From: Actinomycetes bacterium
Lineage (GTDB): Bacteria; Actinomycetota; Coriobacteriia; Coriobacteriales; UBA8131
Reading direction: 5' to 3'
Assembly (NCBI GenBank): GCA_009787085.1
Contig: WRGR01000039.1
Coordinates: 1-64,000 of the forward strand
Length of the DNA stretch: 64,000 bases
Shown: piece by piece, positions 43,646 to 52,601 of the stretch
How positions within the stretch are numbered: position 1 is the stretch's first letter
Layout of the letters: each line of letters starts with the position of its first letter
Position numbers and translations under genes: made by a program
Notes under the pieces: generated by a model
Database searches by the model: none
The model's input: only the letters and a program-made list of their open reading frames with translations
Told to the model about the DNA's origin: nothing

Positions 43646-44974
43646 ATGAACATCCAACAACGTGCCGCCCAACCGATATTCAACCCGAAATTTGAATGTG
43701 CCTCACGCGACGAGATCCGCTGTTTTCAGCTTCAGGAGCTAAGAAAGCAGGTAGCTTGGGCCTATGAGAAAGTGGACTACTACCGCCAAAACCTTGATGC
43801 GGCGGGTATTGAGCCTGGCGACATCAAGGGTTTCGAGGACTTTAGCAAACTGCCGTTGACCGATAAGACGGCGTTGCGTGATAACTACCCTTATGGCCTG
43901 TTCGCGGTACCTCTAGATCAAATTATCCGCATCCATGCCAGCTCCGGTACCACTGGCAAGCCGATCGTTGTTGGCTATACCCGCCAAGATGTCGAAGAAT
44001 GGCGTTACTGCATCATGGCTATGATTCAACAGGCTGGCGTGGTGCCGGGCGACCGTGCCCAGATGGCCTTCGGCTACGGCATGTTCACCGGCGGCTTCGG
44101 CCTGCATTACGGGCTGGAGGGGCTAGGCTGCATGATGATCCCGGCCAGCGCTGGCAACACCGAGCGCCACCTGATGATGATCGAGGACTACGGCACGACC
44201 GTGCTGGTGGCCACCCCCTCCTACGCCATGCATATCTGTGAGGTGGGGGAGGAGCTGGGCTTTGATTGGCAGAAGTCCACACTGCGGGTGGGGCTGTTCG
44301 GCGGTGAGCCCTGTCCACCGAAGCTGAAGTCGGAGATCGAGAAACGGATGTATATCACCTGCACCGATAATTACGGCCTGACTGAGGTGATGGGCCCTGG
44401 GGTTTCCGGCGAGTGCTTGACCAGCCGCGACCAACAGCACATCATGGAGGATCATTTTTATTGGGAGGTTATCGACCCGGAAAGCGGCGCGGTGCTGCCG
44501 GAAGGTGCCGAAGGCGAGCTGGTGTTGACGCCGCTGCAAAAACAGGGTGTGCCGCTGCTGCGCTACCGCACCCATGACTTGACCAGCGTCACCACGGTAC
44601 CTTGCGGCTGCGGCCGGACGACGGCGCGGATGAACAAAGTGCGTCACCGCTCCGATGACATGCTGATCATCCGGGGTACTAATGTCTACCCGTCTCAGAT
44701 CGAGGACGTGCTGGCCGACGTGGAAGGCGCCAGCGCCCATTACCGTCTGCTGGTGGACGATGAAACCGGCTTGGATCGCCTGACGGTGATGCTGGAGCTT
44801 CTGCCCTTTGCCTTCACGGATTCCTTTGCGGAAATGGAATCGTTCCGAGTGCAGGTGGCCGACAAGCTGAAGGGTGTGCTGCAGGTCAGCGTGGAGGTCA
44901 AGTTGGTGGAGCCGGGAAGCATCGAGCGGACAATGGGCAAGACCCAGCATCTAGAGGACAAGCGCAAGCGGTAG
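43646..44974 (+). CDS. Phenylacetate-CoA ligase (PaaK family), copy 2
   Basis: IHASSGTTGKPIVVGYT, DNYGLTEVMGPGVSGEC, HRSDDMLIIRGTNVYPSQIEDVLA. Confidence 0.93.
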   Translation: MNIQQRAAQPIFNPKFECASRDEIRCFQLQELRKQVAWAYEKVDYYRQNLDAAGIEPGDIKGFEDFSKLPLTDKTALRDNYPYGLFAVPLDQIIRIHASSGTTGKPIVVGYTRQDVEEWRYCIMAMIQQAGVVPGDRAQMAFGYGMFTGGFGLHYGLEGLGCMMIPASAGNTERHLMMIEDYGTTVLVATPSYAMHICEVGEELGFDWQKSTLRVGLFGGEPCPPKLKSEIEKRMYITCTDNYGLTEVMGPGVSGECLTSRDQQHIMEDHFYWEVIDPESGAVLPEGAEGELVLTPLQKQGVPLLRYRTHDLTSVTTVPCGCGRTTARMNKVRHRSDDMLIIRGTNVYPSQIEDVLADVEGASAHYRLLVDDETGLDRLTVMLELLPFAFTDSFAEMESFRVQVADKLKGVLQVSVEVKLVEPGSIERTMGKTQHLEDKRKR

Positions 44975-45064
44975 CTTTGGCCGGGGTCGGCCATGGTTTT
45001 GGAAAAGTAACTAAAATTAAACGAATAATTACAATAACAAAACATAGGTTGATGCCCTCCCCCA

Positions 45065-45559
45065 TGTAAAATACAGGTCAAGGAGCTGTCGCGGGGGATG
45101 ACGGTTAAGCTGCAGCTCGCAGTGGCTTTGTCCCACGCCGCCAGGATGCTAATGATTGACGAGCCGACCAGCGGCCTGGACCCGGTAGCCAGAGACGAGG
45201 TCTGCTATCTGCTGCCGGAGTTCGCCTCCGGCAAGGGCAAGGCTGTCATGTTCTCCACCCATATCACGTCGGACTTGGAGAAGGTCGCCGACCGCGTCGT
45301 CTTCATCCTGAACGGCGGCATCGTCTGCGCCGGCGACAAGGACGCCCTGCTGGGCGGCTACGTGCTCGTCACAGGCAGCCCGGATGACGTCGATGCGGAA
45401 TGCTCGAGGATGATCATCGGCTACCGTTGCCAAGGCCCCGCGTTCGAGGGCGTGGCCAGCGCCGCAGACGCCGGCAGGCCGGCCAAACCCGTTCAGGGAG
45501 TGCCCGCTCAAGAGGTGCTGGCACTAGCGGCTTTCTGGTCACCCTCGGAGGCACCGTAG
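45065..45559 (+). pseudogene. 5'-truncated ABC ATPase (YtrB-like) remnant
   Basis: Begins inside the signature region VKELSRGMTVKLQLAVALSH...LMIDEPTSGLDPVARDE...FSTHITSDLEKVADRVVFI; no Walker A. Confidence 0.75.
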
Positions 45560-47388
45560 AAATCCCATGTGCCTAGGCGCAGCTTGATCAAGACAGCGGT
45601 GTTGGGCAGTTTGCGGGTGTCGGCTCCATGGTAGTAAGACCCGAAGGGGCAACCTAAGACGCGCCAGTAGAGGGTCTTTTTTCCCTGAACGGAACGACCT
45701 TCGATGTAGTGGTTGCCGAAGCTGTCGGTGCCTTGGCCGGTGATGGCGCCGCCTTTGCCCGGCAGCCCTTGTTGCTCCAAGAGCCAACTCAGCTCGTCGT
45801 CCAACCCGGACGATGCCATATTCACGTACTTCAGCTGCAAGTACGCGCCTTTGTTGCCGCTGGAGATGTCCAGCATCCAAGACCCCAACAACCTGTTCTG
45901 TAAGTCGTCGAAGCTGAAGCCGTTGAATTCGCTGCCGGTGTAGGTGGCCAAGTCGGCTTCCGTGCTGCCCTCCGGCAGGTGGACTATCTCCTTGCCAGTG
46001 GCGGTGGCATCGGGGTTGTCTGAGGTCTTACGGTTGTTCAAGGCCACTTTGACCTTTTCGCCTTGCAAGGCCCTGTAAGCTTTGTTGGCGTTGCTGGAAC
46101 TGTAGGACAGCAATTTCGGAAGGCTTTGCAGGGCCGTACGGCTCTGCTCGCTGGTGATGGTCACGGGGCTTGAGACGAAGCCGCCATGGGCCAAGAAATT
46201 GATCATCTGATAGCTGCCGAAAGCTCCACCCACTAAGGCCAAGGCGATGATCACAGCGATGATCAATGTGCCTAGGGGGTTGCGTAGGCGGGCGAAGCCG
46301 CCGCCGCGGATATGGTAGTCGGTGTCATGCATGGTGGCACGGCGGAAGCTGTTCGGGTCAGCATCTGACAAAGCGTTGGCTCTCCGCACCTTTCTGGTCT
46401 GTTTTTGTTGGCCACGAGCCTGCTTGCGAGCTTGGTTATACGAGGCATCGCGCTGCTTCTGACCCGTATCTGCCTGTCTCTTTCCAGACTTCGGCTTGTT
46501 TTGCCTAGCCTCTGGAGCTTTGGTTTCCACAGGATCTGCGGACTGGTTTTTATCAGCTACTTTTGGTTTGGCTGTCTGGGGCGCTACGGCTTCGGAGTCA
46601 CTGCCTCGAGTCTCGGACACCTTGGTTTCTGCTGGCTCAGACGCGCTCGCGGCTAATTTGGCTGCCCGGCGCCTGGCCGCCCTAGACACGTTTGCTTCGG
46701 GGTGGCCAGGTGCCGGCTTGGTTGTCTGCGGCTTGGTCATCTCAGGAATGTCTGCTTCCGGGCTAGCTGCGCCAATCTCATCCGCTTCGTCTTTCCGAAC
46801 TTCGGGTTTGGGCCTTGCCTTTCGCTTTCTGGCAGTCTCTGTTGCCAGAGGCCTGTCGGCATCCTTATCTGGCTGCGCTGGTGGCTGGTGGCGCTTTCCG
46901 TCGGCTTCCCCGAGCCAGTCGATGCCAGTGTTCTCATCCGGCTGTGTCGGCGGCTGGCGGTGCTGCCTCCTGCTGGCTTGCTCGGCTCCATCAGCCTCAA
47001 TTCGCACCGCCTTTCGTGAACTGCGTTTGCTCATAGCGGCTTCGGCGGCGGCGGCGGCGCGTTGTACCCGTTCGTTGTTTGCGACTCGAGGTTCTTGTTG
47101 CCATGTTCGTTCACCAATGCTCACCGTTGGCTCTTCAGGCTCGGAGGTCGGTTTGGTGTCTGTGGTAACCCGTTGTTTAGCGCTGTCCCGGGAGTCGGTT
47201 TCCCCTTCTAGAGCATGGACGGTGCCGGTTTCGGAGATAAAGTCGTTGTCGCGCAAAAAGTGATCTAGGTCAAAGCCATTGCTGGAGCTTTCAGCCAGAT
47301 CAGCTTGGCCTGACATCGACACTGACTTGCGGTCTTGGTTTTTCGAGTCGTTCGGATCCGCGCCCTGGTTCATTGCTTCAAGTCTCAT
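45508..47388 (-). CDS. Large single-pass membrane protein with long disordered cytoplasmic region
   Basis: About 360 charged low-complexity residues, one TM GTLIIAVIIALALVGGAFGSYQMINFLA, then an extracytoplasmic domain. Confidence 0.7.
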   Translation of the reverse strand: MRLEAMNQGADPNDSKNQDRKSVSMSGQADLAESSSNGFDLDHFLRDNDFISETGTVHALEGETDSRDSAKQRVTTDTKPTSEPEEPTVSIGERTWQQEPRVANNERVQRAAAAAEAAMSKRSSRKAVRIEADGAEQASRRQHRQPPTQPDENTGIDWLGEADGKRHQPPAQPDKDADRPLATETARKRKARPKPEVRKDEADEIGAASPEADIPEMTKPQTTKPAPGHPEANVSRAARRRAAKLAASASEPAETKVSETRGSDSEAVAPQTAKPKVADKNQSADPVETKAPEARQNKPKSGKRQADTGQKQRDASYNQARKQARGQQKQTRKVRRANALSDADPNSFRRATMHDTDYHIRGGGFARLRNPLGTLIIAVIIALALVGGAFGSYQMINFLAHGGFVSSPVTITSEQSRTALQSLPKLLSYSSSNANKAYRALQGEKVKVALNNRKTSDNPDATATGKEIVHLPEGSTEADLATYTGSEFNGFSFDDLQNRLLGSWMLDISSGNKGAYLQLKYVNMASSGLDDELSWLLEQQGLPGKGGAITGQGTDSFGNHYIEGRSVQGKKTLYWRVLGCPFGSYYHGADTRKLPNTAVLIKLRLGTWDFYGASEGDQKAASASTS

Positions 47389-47649
47389 CCTTTTGAATCA
47401 TCGTACAAAAAACATCCAGCCTGTTTGTTGGAGCCGACAGTGTTGGTTCATCCTGAAAACGGTGGATATCCGACCCTGTCGTAGCACCGTTTGTCGCAAA
47501 ATACGGTGTAGCACTTCGATAATGTACATTGTAACGCAAGGGGAGCCATAAATAATGCGACCGTAGCGTATTGGGAGCCAAAAAAATGATCCGAGAAGCA
47601 AGTCAGATTGATGCCGCTATGGCTTGATCATTCCTCTCGCTAACTGCTG

Positions 47650-48561
47650 TCACATCACTGAAAGGTCATATGGCGTCTCCTGGTATACGTAATGGTTCAG
47701 CCAGTTGGCGAAGAACTGGTGGGCGTAGGTGCTCCAACGCAACATTATAGGCGCAGTGGCATCGTCGTTTTGGTAATAGCCGATCGGCATATTAGTATCC
47801 AGGCCGTTGGCAAGGTCGCGGCGGTATTCCGCATCCAGGGTGTCGGTTTCGTATTCCAAGTGGCCGGTGATGAACACCTTGCGGTGCTCAGGGCTGGCCA
47901 TGATCACAGCGCCTGCAGTGTCGGACCCGGCCAAGACCTTCAGGCCGGAGGTTTTCAAGTCGCTAGGCAGCACTGTCGCGTAACGGGACTGCGGCATCCA
48001 GAAGGGGTCGTCGATGCCGATCAACAGGCGGCTGCTCTTGTCGAAGTGCTCCATGGGGTAAATGCCGAAGAGCTTCTCTTCTGCTAGCCTCGGTTCAATG
48101 CCGAAGAAGTGGTGCAGTGCCGCCGTCGCGCCCCAGCAGATGAACAGGCTGCGGTAGACGTGGTGGCGCGACCACTCGAATATCCGACACAGCTCGTCCC
48201 AGTAGTCGACCTGCTCAAAGGGCAGGGTTTCCAATGGGGCGCCAGTAACGATCAGGCCATCGAAGCGCTCGTCGACGATGCTGCGGGAGTCGGTATAAAA
48301 AGCTTCTAAGTGCTCAGCCGAGGTGTTGCGCGATACGTGTCCGCCGATTTTCACCAAACTGGCATTGACTTGCAACGGCGTGTTGGAGAGCAGTCTCAGC
48401 AGTTGGGTTTCAGTGGCTATCTTGGTCGGCATCAAGTTGACAATAGCGATGCGCAAAGGTCGGATATCCTGGCTGGCCGAACGTTGTTCGGTCATCAAAA
48501 AGACATTCTCTTGGCGCAAGATGTCGATTGCTGGCAGTCCGTCGGGAACATTTACAGGCAT
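47650..48561 (-). CDS. metA: Homoserine O-acyltransferase, MetA family (predicted acetyl-CoA-specific)
   Basis: IAIVNLMPTKIATETQLLRLL, VTGAPLETLPFEQVDYWDEL, LFICWGATAALHHFFGI, FITGHLEYETDTLDAEY. Confidence 0.93.
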   Translation of the reverse strand: MPVNVPDGLPAIDILRQENVFLMTEQRSASQDIRPLRIAIVNLMPTKIATETQLLRLLSNTPLQVNASLVKIGGHVSRNTSAEHLEAFYTDSRSIVDERFDGLIVTGAPLETLPFEQVDYWDELCRIFEWSRHHVYRSLFICWGATAALHHFFGIEPRLAEEKLFGIYPMEHFDKSSRLLIGIDDPFWMPQSRYATVLPSDLKTSGLKVLAGSDTAGAVIMASPEHRKVFITGHLEYETDTLDAEYRRDLANGLDTNMPIGYYQNDDATAPIMLRWSTYAHQFFANWLNHYVYQETPYDLSVM

Positions 48562-48728
48562 AAGGACTCCCTCTTCCGAGGTTTCAGGGCGAAAAGTGTA
48601 GGCTTATGATTATCCCATAATGCAATGAGCTTGCAACGAAATTTTAGATCGGGCCAGGCTTCCTATATAATCAAGTGGTGGGCAGTTGTTTAGCGTTTAA
48701 CCATTTTGTTGAAGGGTGTGAGTCTGCT

Positions 48729-50012
48729 ATGCCTGAGAATCTTCAAGTTGTCTTTGCGGTGTCGGTATTCTTTATTACTTATGCCATCATAGTCTCGGAG
48801 AAGATCCATCGCAGCATCATTGCGCTGAGCGGCGCCTTCTTGATGGTTGTCTTCGGCATCCTGAGTCACGAGAAGGCTATTGCGGCGATCGACTTCAACG
48901 TTATCGGCCTTCTGGTGGGGATGATGCTGATTGTCGGCATCATCAAAGATACCGGCATCTTCGAATATTTGGCCGTAAGCATTGCCAAGGCTGCCAAGGG
49001 GCGGCCAGTGGTCATTTTGGCGGCGCTGGCAATGCTTGGTGCCTTGCTGTCTGGAATCTTGGACAACGTGACATTGATACTGCTGATCGTGCCGGTTACT
49101 ATCTCGATTGCCCGTTTGCTGGGCATCAGCCCCATCCCTTTGGTCATCTCTGAGGTGCTGTTGAGCAACATCGGCGGCGCGGCCACCTTGATCGGTGACC
49201 CCCCGAACATCATAATCGGCTCGGCTGCTGAGCTGGGCTTCATGGATTTCGTGATCAACCTTGGCCCGGTGCTGCTGGTCATCGCTGTGGTCACCACTGC
49301 CCTGTTGGCCGTGGCCTATCGCCGAAAACTGAAGGTCGATGACGAGCATCGGCAGCGTCTGATGGAAATCGATGCCGCCAAGCAGATCAAGAGCAAGCCG
49401 CTGGCTATTAAGTCGCTGGCAGTGATGGGGCTGGTGATTGTCGGCTTTATCACCCATCAGCTTCTGCATTTGGAGTCGGCAACGATTGCTATGGCCGGTG
49501 CCTCCTTGTTGTTGCTGCTCGTTCGGCCGAATGTGGATAAGACCTTCCGTCATGTTGAATGGCCGGTGATCTTCTTTTTTGTCGGCCTCTTCATTTTGGT
49601 CGGCGGCTTGCAGGCTGTCGGGGCTATCAAGTGGCTGGCTCAACAAGTGGTCGGGCTGACCGGTGGCGAGCTGTTGCCTTCTGGGTTGGCCATCCTTTGG
49701 TTCGCCGGCTTTGCGTCGGGTTTTGTGGATAACATCCCCTTTACCGCAACTATGGTTCCCATTATTCAGGAGATGGGGGGGTTGACCGCAATGCAGGATC
49801 TTGCCCCGCTGTGGTGGAGCTTGGCGCTGGGTGCCTGTTTGGGCGGAAACGCCACCATCGTCGGCGCATCGGCGAACGTGGTGGCCATCGGCATGTTGGA
49901 CGAGAAAGGCATGCGGGTCAGTTTCCTGCAATTCATGGCCATCGGCCTACCGTTGACACTGCTGGCACTGCTCATCTCGTCAATCTACCTATACGTTTTC
50001 TACCTGACCTAG
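48729..50012 (+). CDS. ArsB/NhaD-like ion transporter superfamily permease
   Basis: LLVGMMLIVGIIKDTGIFEYLA, GILDNVTLILLIVPVTI, NIGGAATLIGDPPNIIIGSAA, GFVDNIPFTATMVPII, GGNATIVGASANVVAIGML. Start set to ATG 48729. Confidence 0.88.
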   Translation: MPENLQVVFAVSVFFITYAIIVSEKIHRSIIALSGAFLMVVFGILSHEKAIAAIDFNVIGLLVGMMLIVGIIKDTGIFEYLAVSIAKAAKGRPVVILAALAMLGALLSGILDNVTLILLIVPVTISIARLLGISPIPLVISEVLLSNIGGAATLIGDPPNIIIGSAAELGFMDFVINLGPVLLVIAVVTTALLAVAYRRKLKVDDEHRQRLMEIDAAKQIKSKPLAIKSLAVMGLVIVGFITHQLLHLESATIAMAGASLLLLLVRPNVDKTFRHVEWPVIFFFVGLFILVGGLQAVGAIKWLAQQVVGLTGGELLPSGLAILWFAGFASGFVDNIPFTATMVPIIQEMGGLTAMQDLAPLWWSLALGACLGGNATIVGASANVVAIGMLDEKGMRVSFLQFMAIGLPLTLLALLISSIYLYVFYLT

Positions 50013-50369
50013 GGAAGCATCGACTCAGTCATGCTGGGCCTGAAGAGTACGGCCTGGAGGAGCAGAAAGTGCATGGCATGACTAAAAATCGTCGATGGTT
50101 AAACCCTTAGTGGTCCAAGCAATGCGTTGCAGCCCCGTGTGACCAGTAACGTTTCTGGCATTTCTGCGGGAAACGGAGTCTGCAACTTGCAATGCAGTGG
50201 CGTTGTATGGTATAAATACTATCACCAGTTAGTTGGTCGCTTTACCACGCCGATGGCTGGTTGCGTGGAAACAGTGCTGTCCGTCCGAGAAAGTGGGCCT
50301 TGTCCCGCTTTCTTTTGTTGACGGGCGCTTGTTGTTGTGTTCGGATTCGAGAGGTAAAGGAAGCTTTGC

Positions 50370-50963
50370 GTGGCGCTACGCTGCAGGAAACACAGGTTGA
50401 TTGCCAGTTTGGAGACGGCAGCGCTGCAGCATGGTCTGGAACTGGTGGATCTGGAGCTGACAAGCTATCACGGTCAGAGGATTGTGCGGGTTTACCTTGA
50501 GGCTACGGCAGTGGACGGTCAACGACACCCCCTTGACCTCGACGAACTGGCAGCAGCCAACAGTTGGGTTGATGCCATACTTGAGGTTGATCCGCCCTAT
50601 AACGGGGCGTATCTGCTGGAAGTGTCGTCAGCCGGCCTTGACCGTCCCTTGCGGACGTTGGAGCATTTCCGGCGTTTTTGTGGTGAGCGGGTCAAGCTGT
50701 CCAGTGAGGCCGTTGATGGCCGTCGCAATTGGACAGGGGAGCTGGCGGGTGTTCTGGACGGCGTTGCAGACAGCGCTATCGGCAGCACTACGGGCACCAC
50801 GAGCAGTGCCGTCGGCCAGTCGGAAGTTGAGGCTGGGCAGCCGGGTGCGCTCGTTTTGGTTAAGCTTGATGGATTAGAAGAGCCGGCGCGTATCCCGTTC
50901 GCCATGATAAGAAAGGCGCACGTGCAGGCTAAATTACAGTTCAATAACGGAAAGGGTCAATGA
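50370..50963 (+). CDS. rimP: Ribosome maturation factor RimP
   Basis: HGLELVDLELTSYHGQRIVRVYLE, YLLEVSSAGLDRPLRTLEHFRRFCGERVKL; immediately 5' of nusA. Confidence 0.9.
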   Translation: MALRCRKHRLIASLETAALQHGLELVDLELTSYHGQRIVRVYLEATAVDGQRHPLDLDELAAANSWVDAILEVDPPYNGAYLLEVSSAGLDRPLRTLEHFRRFCGERVKLSSEAVDGRRNWTGELAGVLDGVADSAIGSTTGTTSSAVGQSEVEAGQPGALVLVKLDGLEEPARIPFAMIRKAHVQAKLQFNNGKGQ

Positions 50964-52279
50964 TGTCTTCGGAGTTAATGTCGGCACTGGAAGCTCTGGC
51001 TACGGAAAAGAATATCGACGAGATGTACCTTTTAGAGCGCTTGGAGCGTTCTTTGGCCGAGAGTTATGAGCGGATCCTAGGGTTGCCCGAAAAGCGCACT
51101 AGGGTCACCATCAACCGGGAAAATGGCGAGATCTACGTTTTTGAACTGGTTCCAGTGGGTGATCCTGATCCGGAGAGCGGCGAATACGAGAAATTCGATG
51201 AGCGTGATGTGACGCCCAAAGATGTCAGCCGCATCGCTGCCCAAAACGCCAAGAACGTGATCATGACCATTGTCCGTGAGGCCGGGCGGCAGCAGATCTA
51301 TGCTGAGTTCTCCGACCGTATCGGCGAGCTGGTGAACGGCACGGTGCTGCAGTCCACAGCGGATTTCACGATCATCAAGATCAGAGACGGTGTGGAGGCC
51401 GAACTGCCGCATTTCGATACCAAGCGTTATCCCGATGAGCGCAACGAGAAGCCGGCTGGCGAGTACTACCACCATAACATGCGACTACGTTCGCTGATCA
51501 TCGCAGTGCGTGACCCGAGCCGCAAAGACACCAATGTCCGCAATGAGAATACCCGACCGGGGATAGTCGTCTCCCGGACGCACCCCGATTTGATCCGGCG
51601 GCTTTTCGAGATGGAGGTGCCGGAGATCTACGACGGTTTGGTGGAGATCAAAAACATCGCCCGTGAGTCCGGGGCTCGCTCCAAGGTGGCTGTTGCATCC
51701 CGTGACGCCCACTTGGATCCGGTTGGCGCCTGCGTTGGCCCGAAGGGTTCACGGGTACGGATGGTGGTCGAAGAGCTGAAAAGCGAGCGCGTTGATGTTA
51801 TCCAGTGGGACGAGAAGCCTGAGATTTACGTGAAGAACGCCCTTTCGCCGGCCAAGGCCGACAGAGTGATAATCTCTATGGACAAGCCTAACTACGCCAC
51901 GGTGATCGTCCCAGATGACCAGCTCTCTTTGGCTATCGGCAAGGAAGGGCAAAACGCCCGGTTGGCCGCCAAGCTGACTGGCTGGCATATCGATATCAAG
52001 TCTACCGCCCTGATGGGCGGTGTTGTCGGGCAAGCTATGGAGACGCTGCTAGACGAGGAAGAGGCACCAACCAAAAGCGAGGATGGGCGTTGCGAGTATA
52101 TTGCTGCCAATGGTTTGCGTTGCCCGAACCACGCCCTCTCTGACAGCCGTTTTTGCCGCATACATGGCCAGGCCGTGGCCGATGGCCAGGCCGTGGCCGA
52201 TGAGCAGGCCGTGGCCGATGAGCAGGCCGATGCCGATGAGCAGGCCGTGGCCGATGAGCAGGCCAAGGGGGAGAGCTAA
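50960..52279 (+). CDS. nusA: Transcription termination/antitermination factor NusA with C-terminal Cys/His motif and repeats
   Basis: [43 protein letters not shown], [44 protein letters not shown]; tail [26 protein letters not shown](QAVADE)n. Confidence 0.94.
   Translation: MMSSELMSALEALATEKNIDEMYLLERLERSLAESYERILGLPEKRTRVTINRENGEIYVFELVPVGDPDPESGEYEKFDERDVTPKDVSRIAAQNAKNVIMTIVREAGRQQIYAEFSDRIGELVNGTVLQSTADFTIIKIRDGVEAELPHFDTKRYPDERNEKPAGEYYHHNMRLRSLIIAVRDPSRKDTNVRNENTRPGIVVSRTHPDLIRRLFEMEVPEIYDGLVEIKNIARESGARSKVAVASRDAHLDPVGACVGPKGSRVRMVVEELKSERVDVIQWDEKPEIYVKNALSPAKADRVIISMDKPNYATVIVPDDQLSLAIGKEGQNARLAAKLTGWHIDIKSTALMGGVVGQAMETLLDEEEAPTKSEDGRCEYIAANGLRCPNHALSDSRFCRIHGQAVADGQAVADEQAVADEQADADEQAVADEQAKGES
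52169..52264 (+). repeat. In-frame 18-bp tandem repeat CAGGCCGTGGCCGATGAG x5 in nusA
   Basis: Five contiguous units plus a partial; encodes QAVADE. Confidence 0.93.
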
Positions 52280-52286
52280 GCGCTGT

Positions 52287-52601
52287 ATGGCTGTTCGCAA
52301 AGCAACAACACATGAGGCTTGGCGGAGCTGCATCGCCTGTCGACGACAGGCGCCGAAGCCTGCCTTGGTGCGTATCGTCTGCGATGCGGAGCATACTGTA
52401 CGCATTGACCCCGGCGGTCGCGTTGCTGGCCGTGGTGCCTATTTGTGTAAGTGTTCGGAGTGCTTTGCCAACGCTCGCCGCAAACGGCGCTTGGAGCAGG
52501 CATTACGGCTGAGCATTGCCGATAACGTATACGAGCGCTTGGGTCGGGAGTTTTCCGATCTTTGCTGCCTGAACATGGAAGAGGACAGAATTGATGGCTA
52601 G
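52287..52601 (+). CDS. ylxR: YlxR family RNA-binding protein
   Basis: RSCIACRRQAPKPALVRIV...GRVAGRGAYLCKCSECFANARRKRRLEQAL; between nusA and infB; ATG at 52287. Confidence 0.9.
   Translation: MAVRKATTHEAWRSCIACRRQAPKPALVRIVCDAEHTVRIDPGGRVAGRGAYLCKCSECFANARRKRRLEQALRLSIADNVYERLGREFSDLCCLNMEEDRIDG

Noticed and set aside
46496-47263. 255-aa plus ORF antisense to the 626-aa membrane protein
   Set aside because: Low-complexity mirror of the disordered region; the minus-strand frame has a TM helix and a coherent domain.
47400-47600. GGGAGCCA direct repeats and a CACCGT/ACGGTG inverted repeat as a mobile-element end
   Set aside because: Short and imperfect, with no transposase or target-site duplication visible; kept only as an ordinary intergenic region.
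48562-48728. Possible SAM riboswitch between metA and the divergent permease
   Set aside because: The gap is only about 165 bp shared by two divergent promoters (TATAAT-like boxes on both strands); no SAM-type helices recognised.
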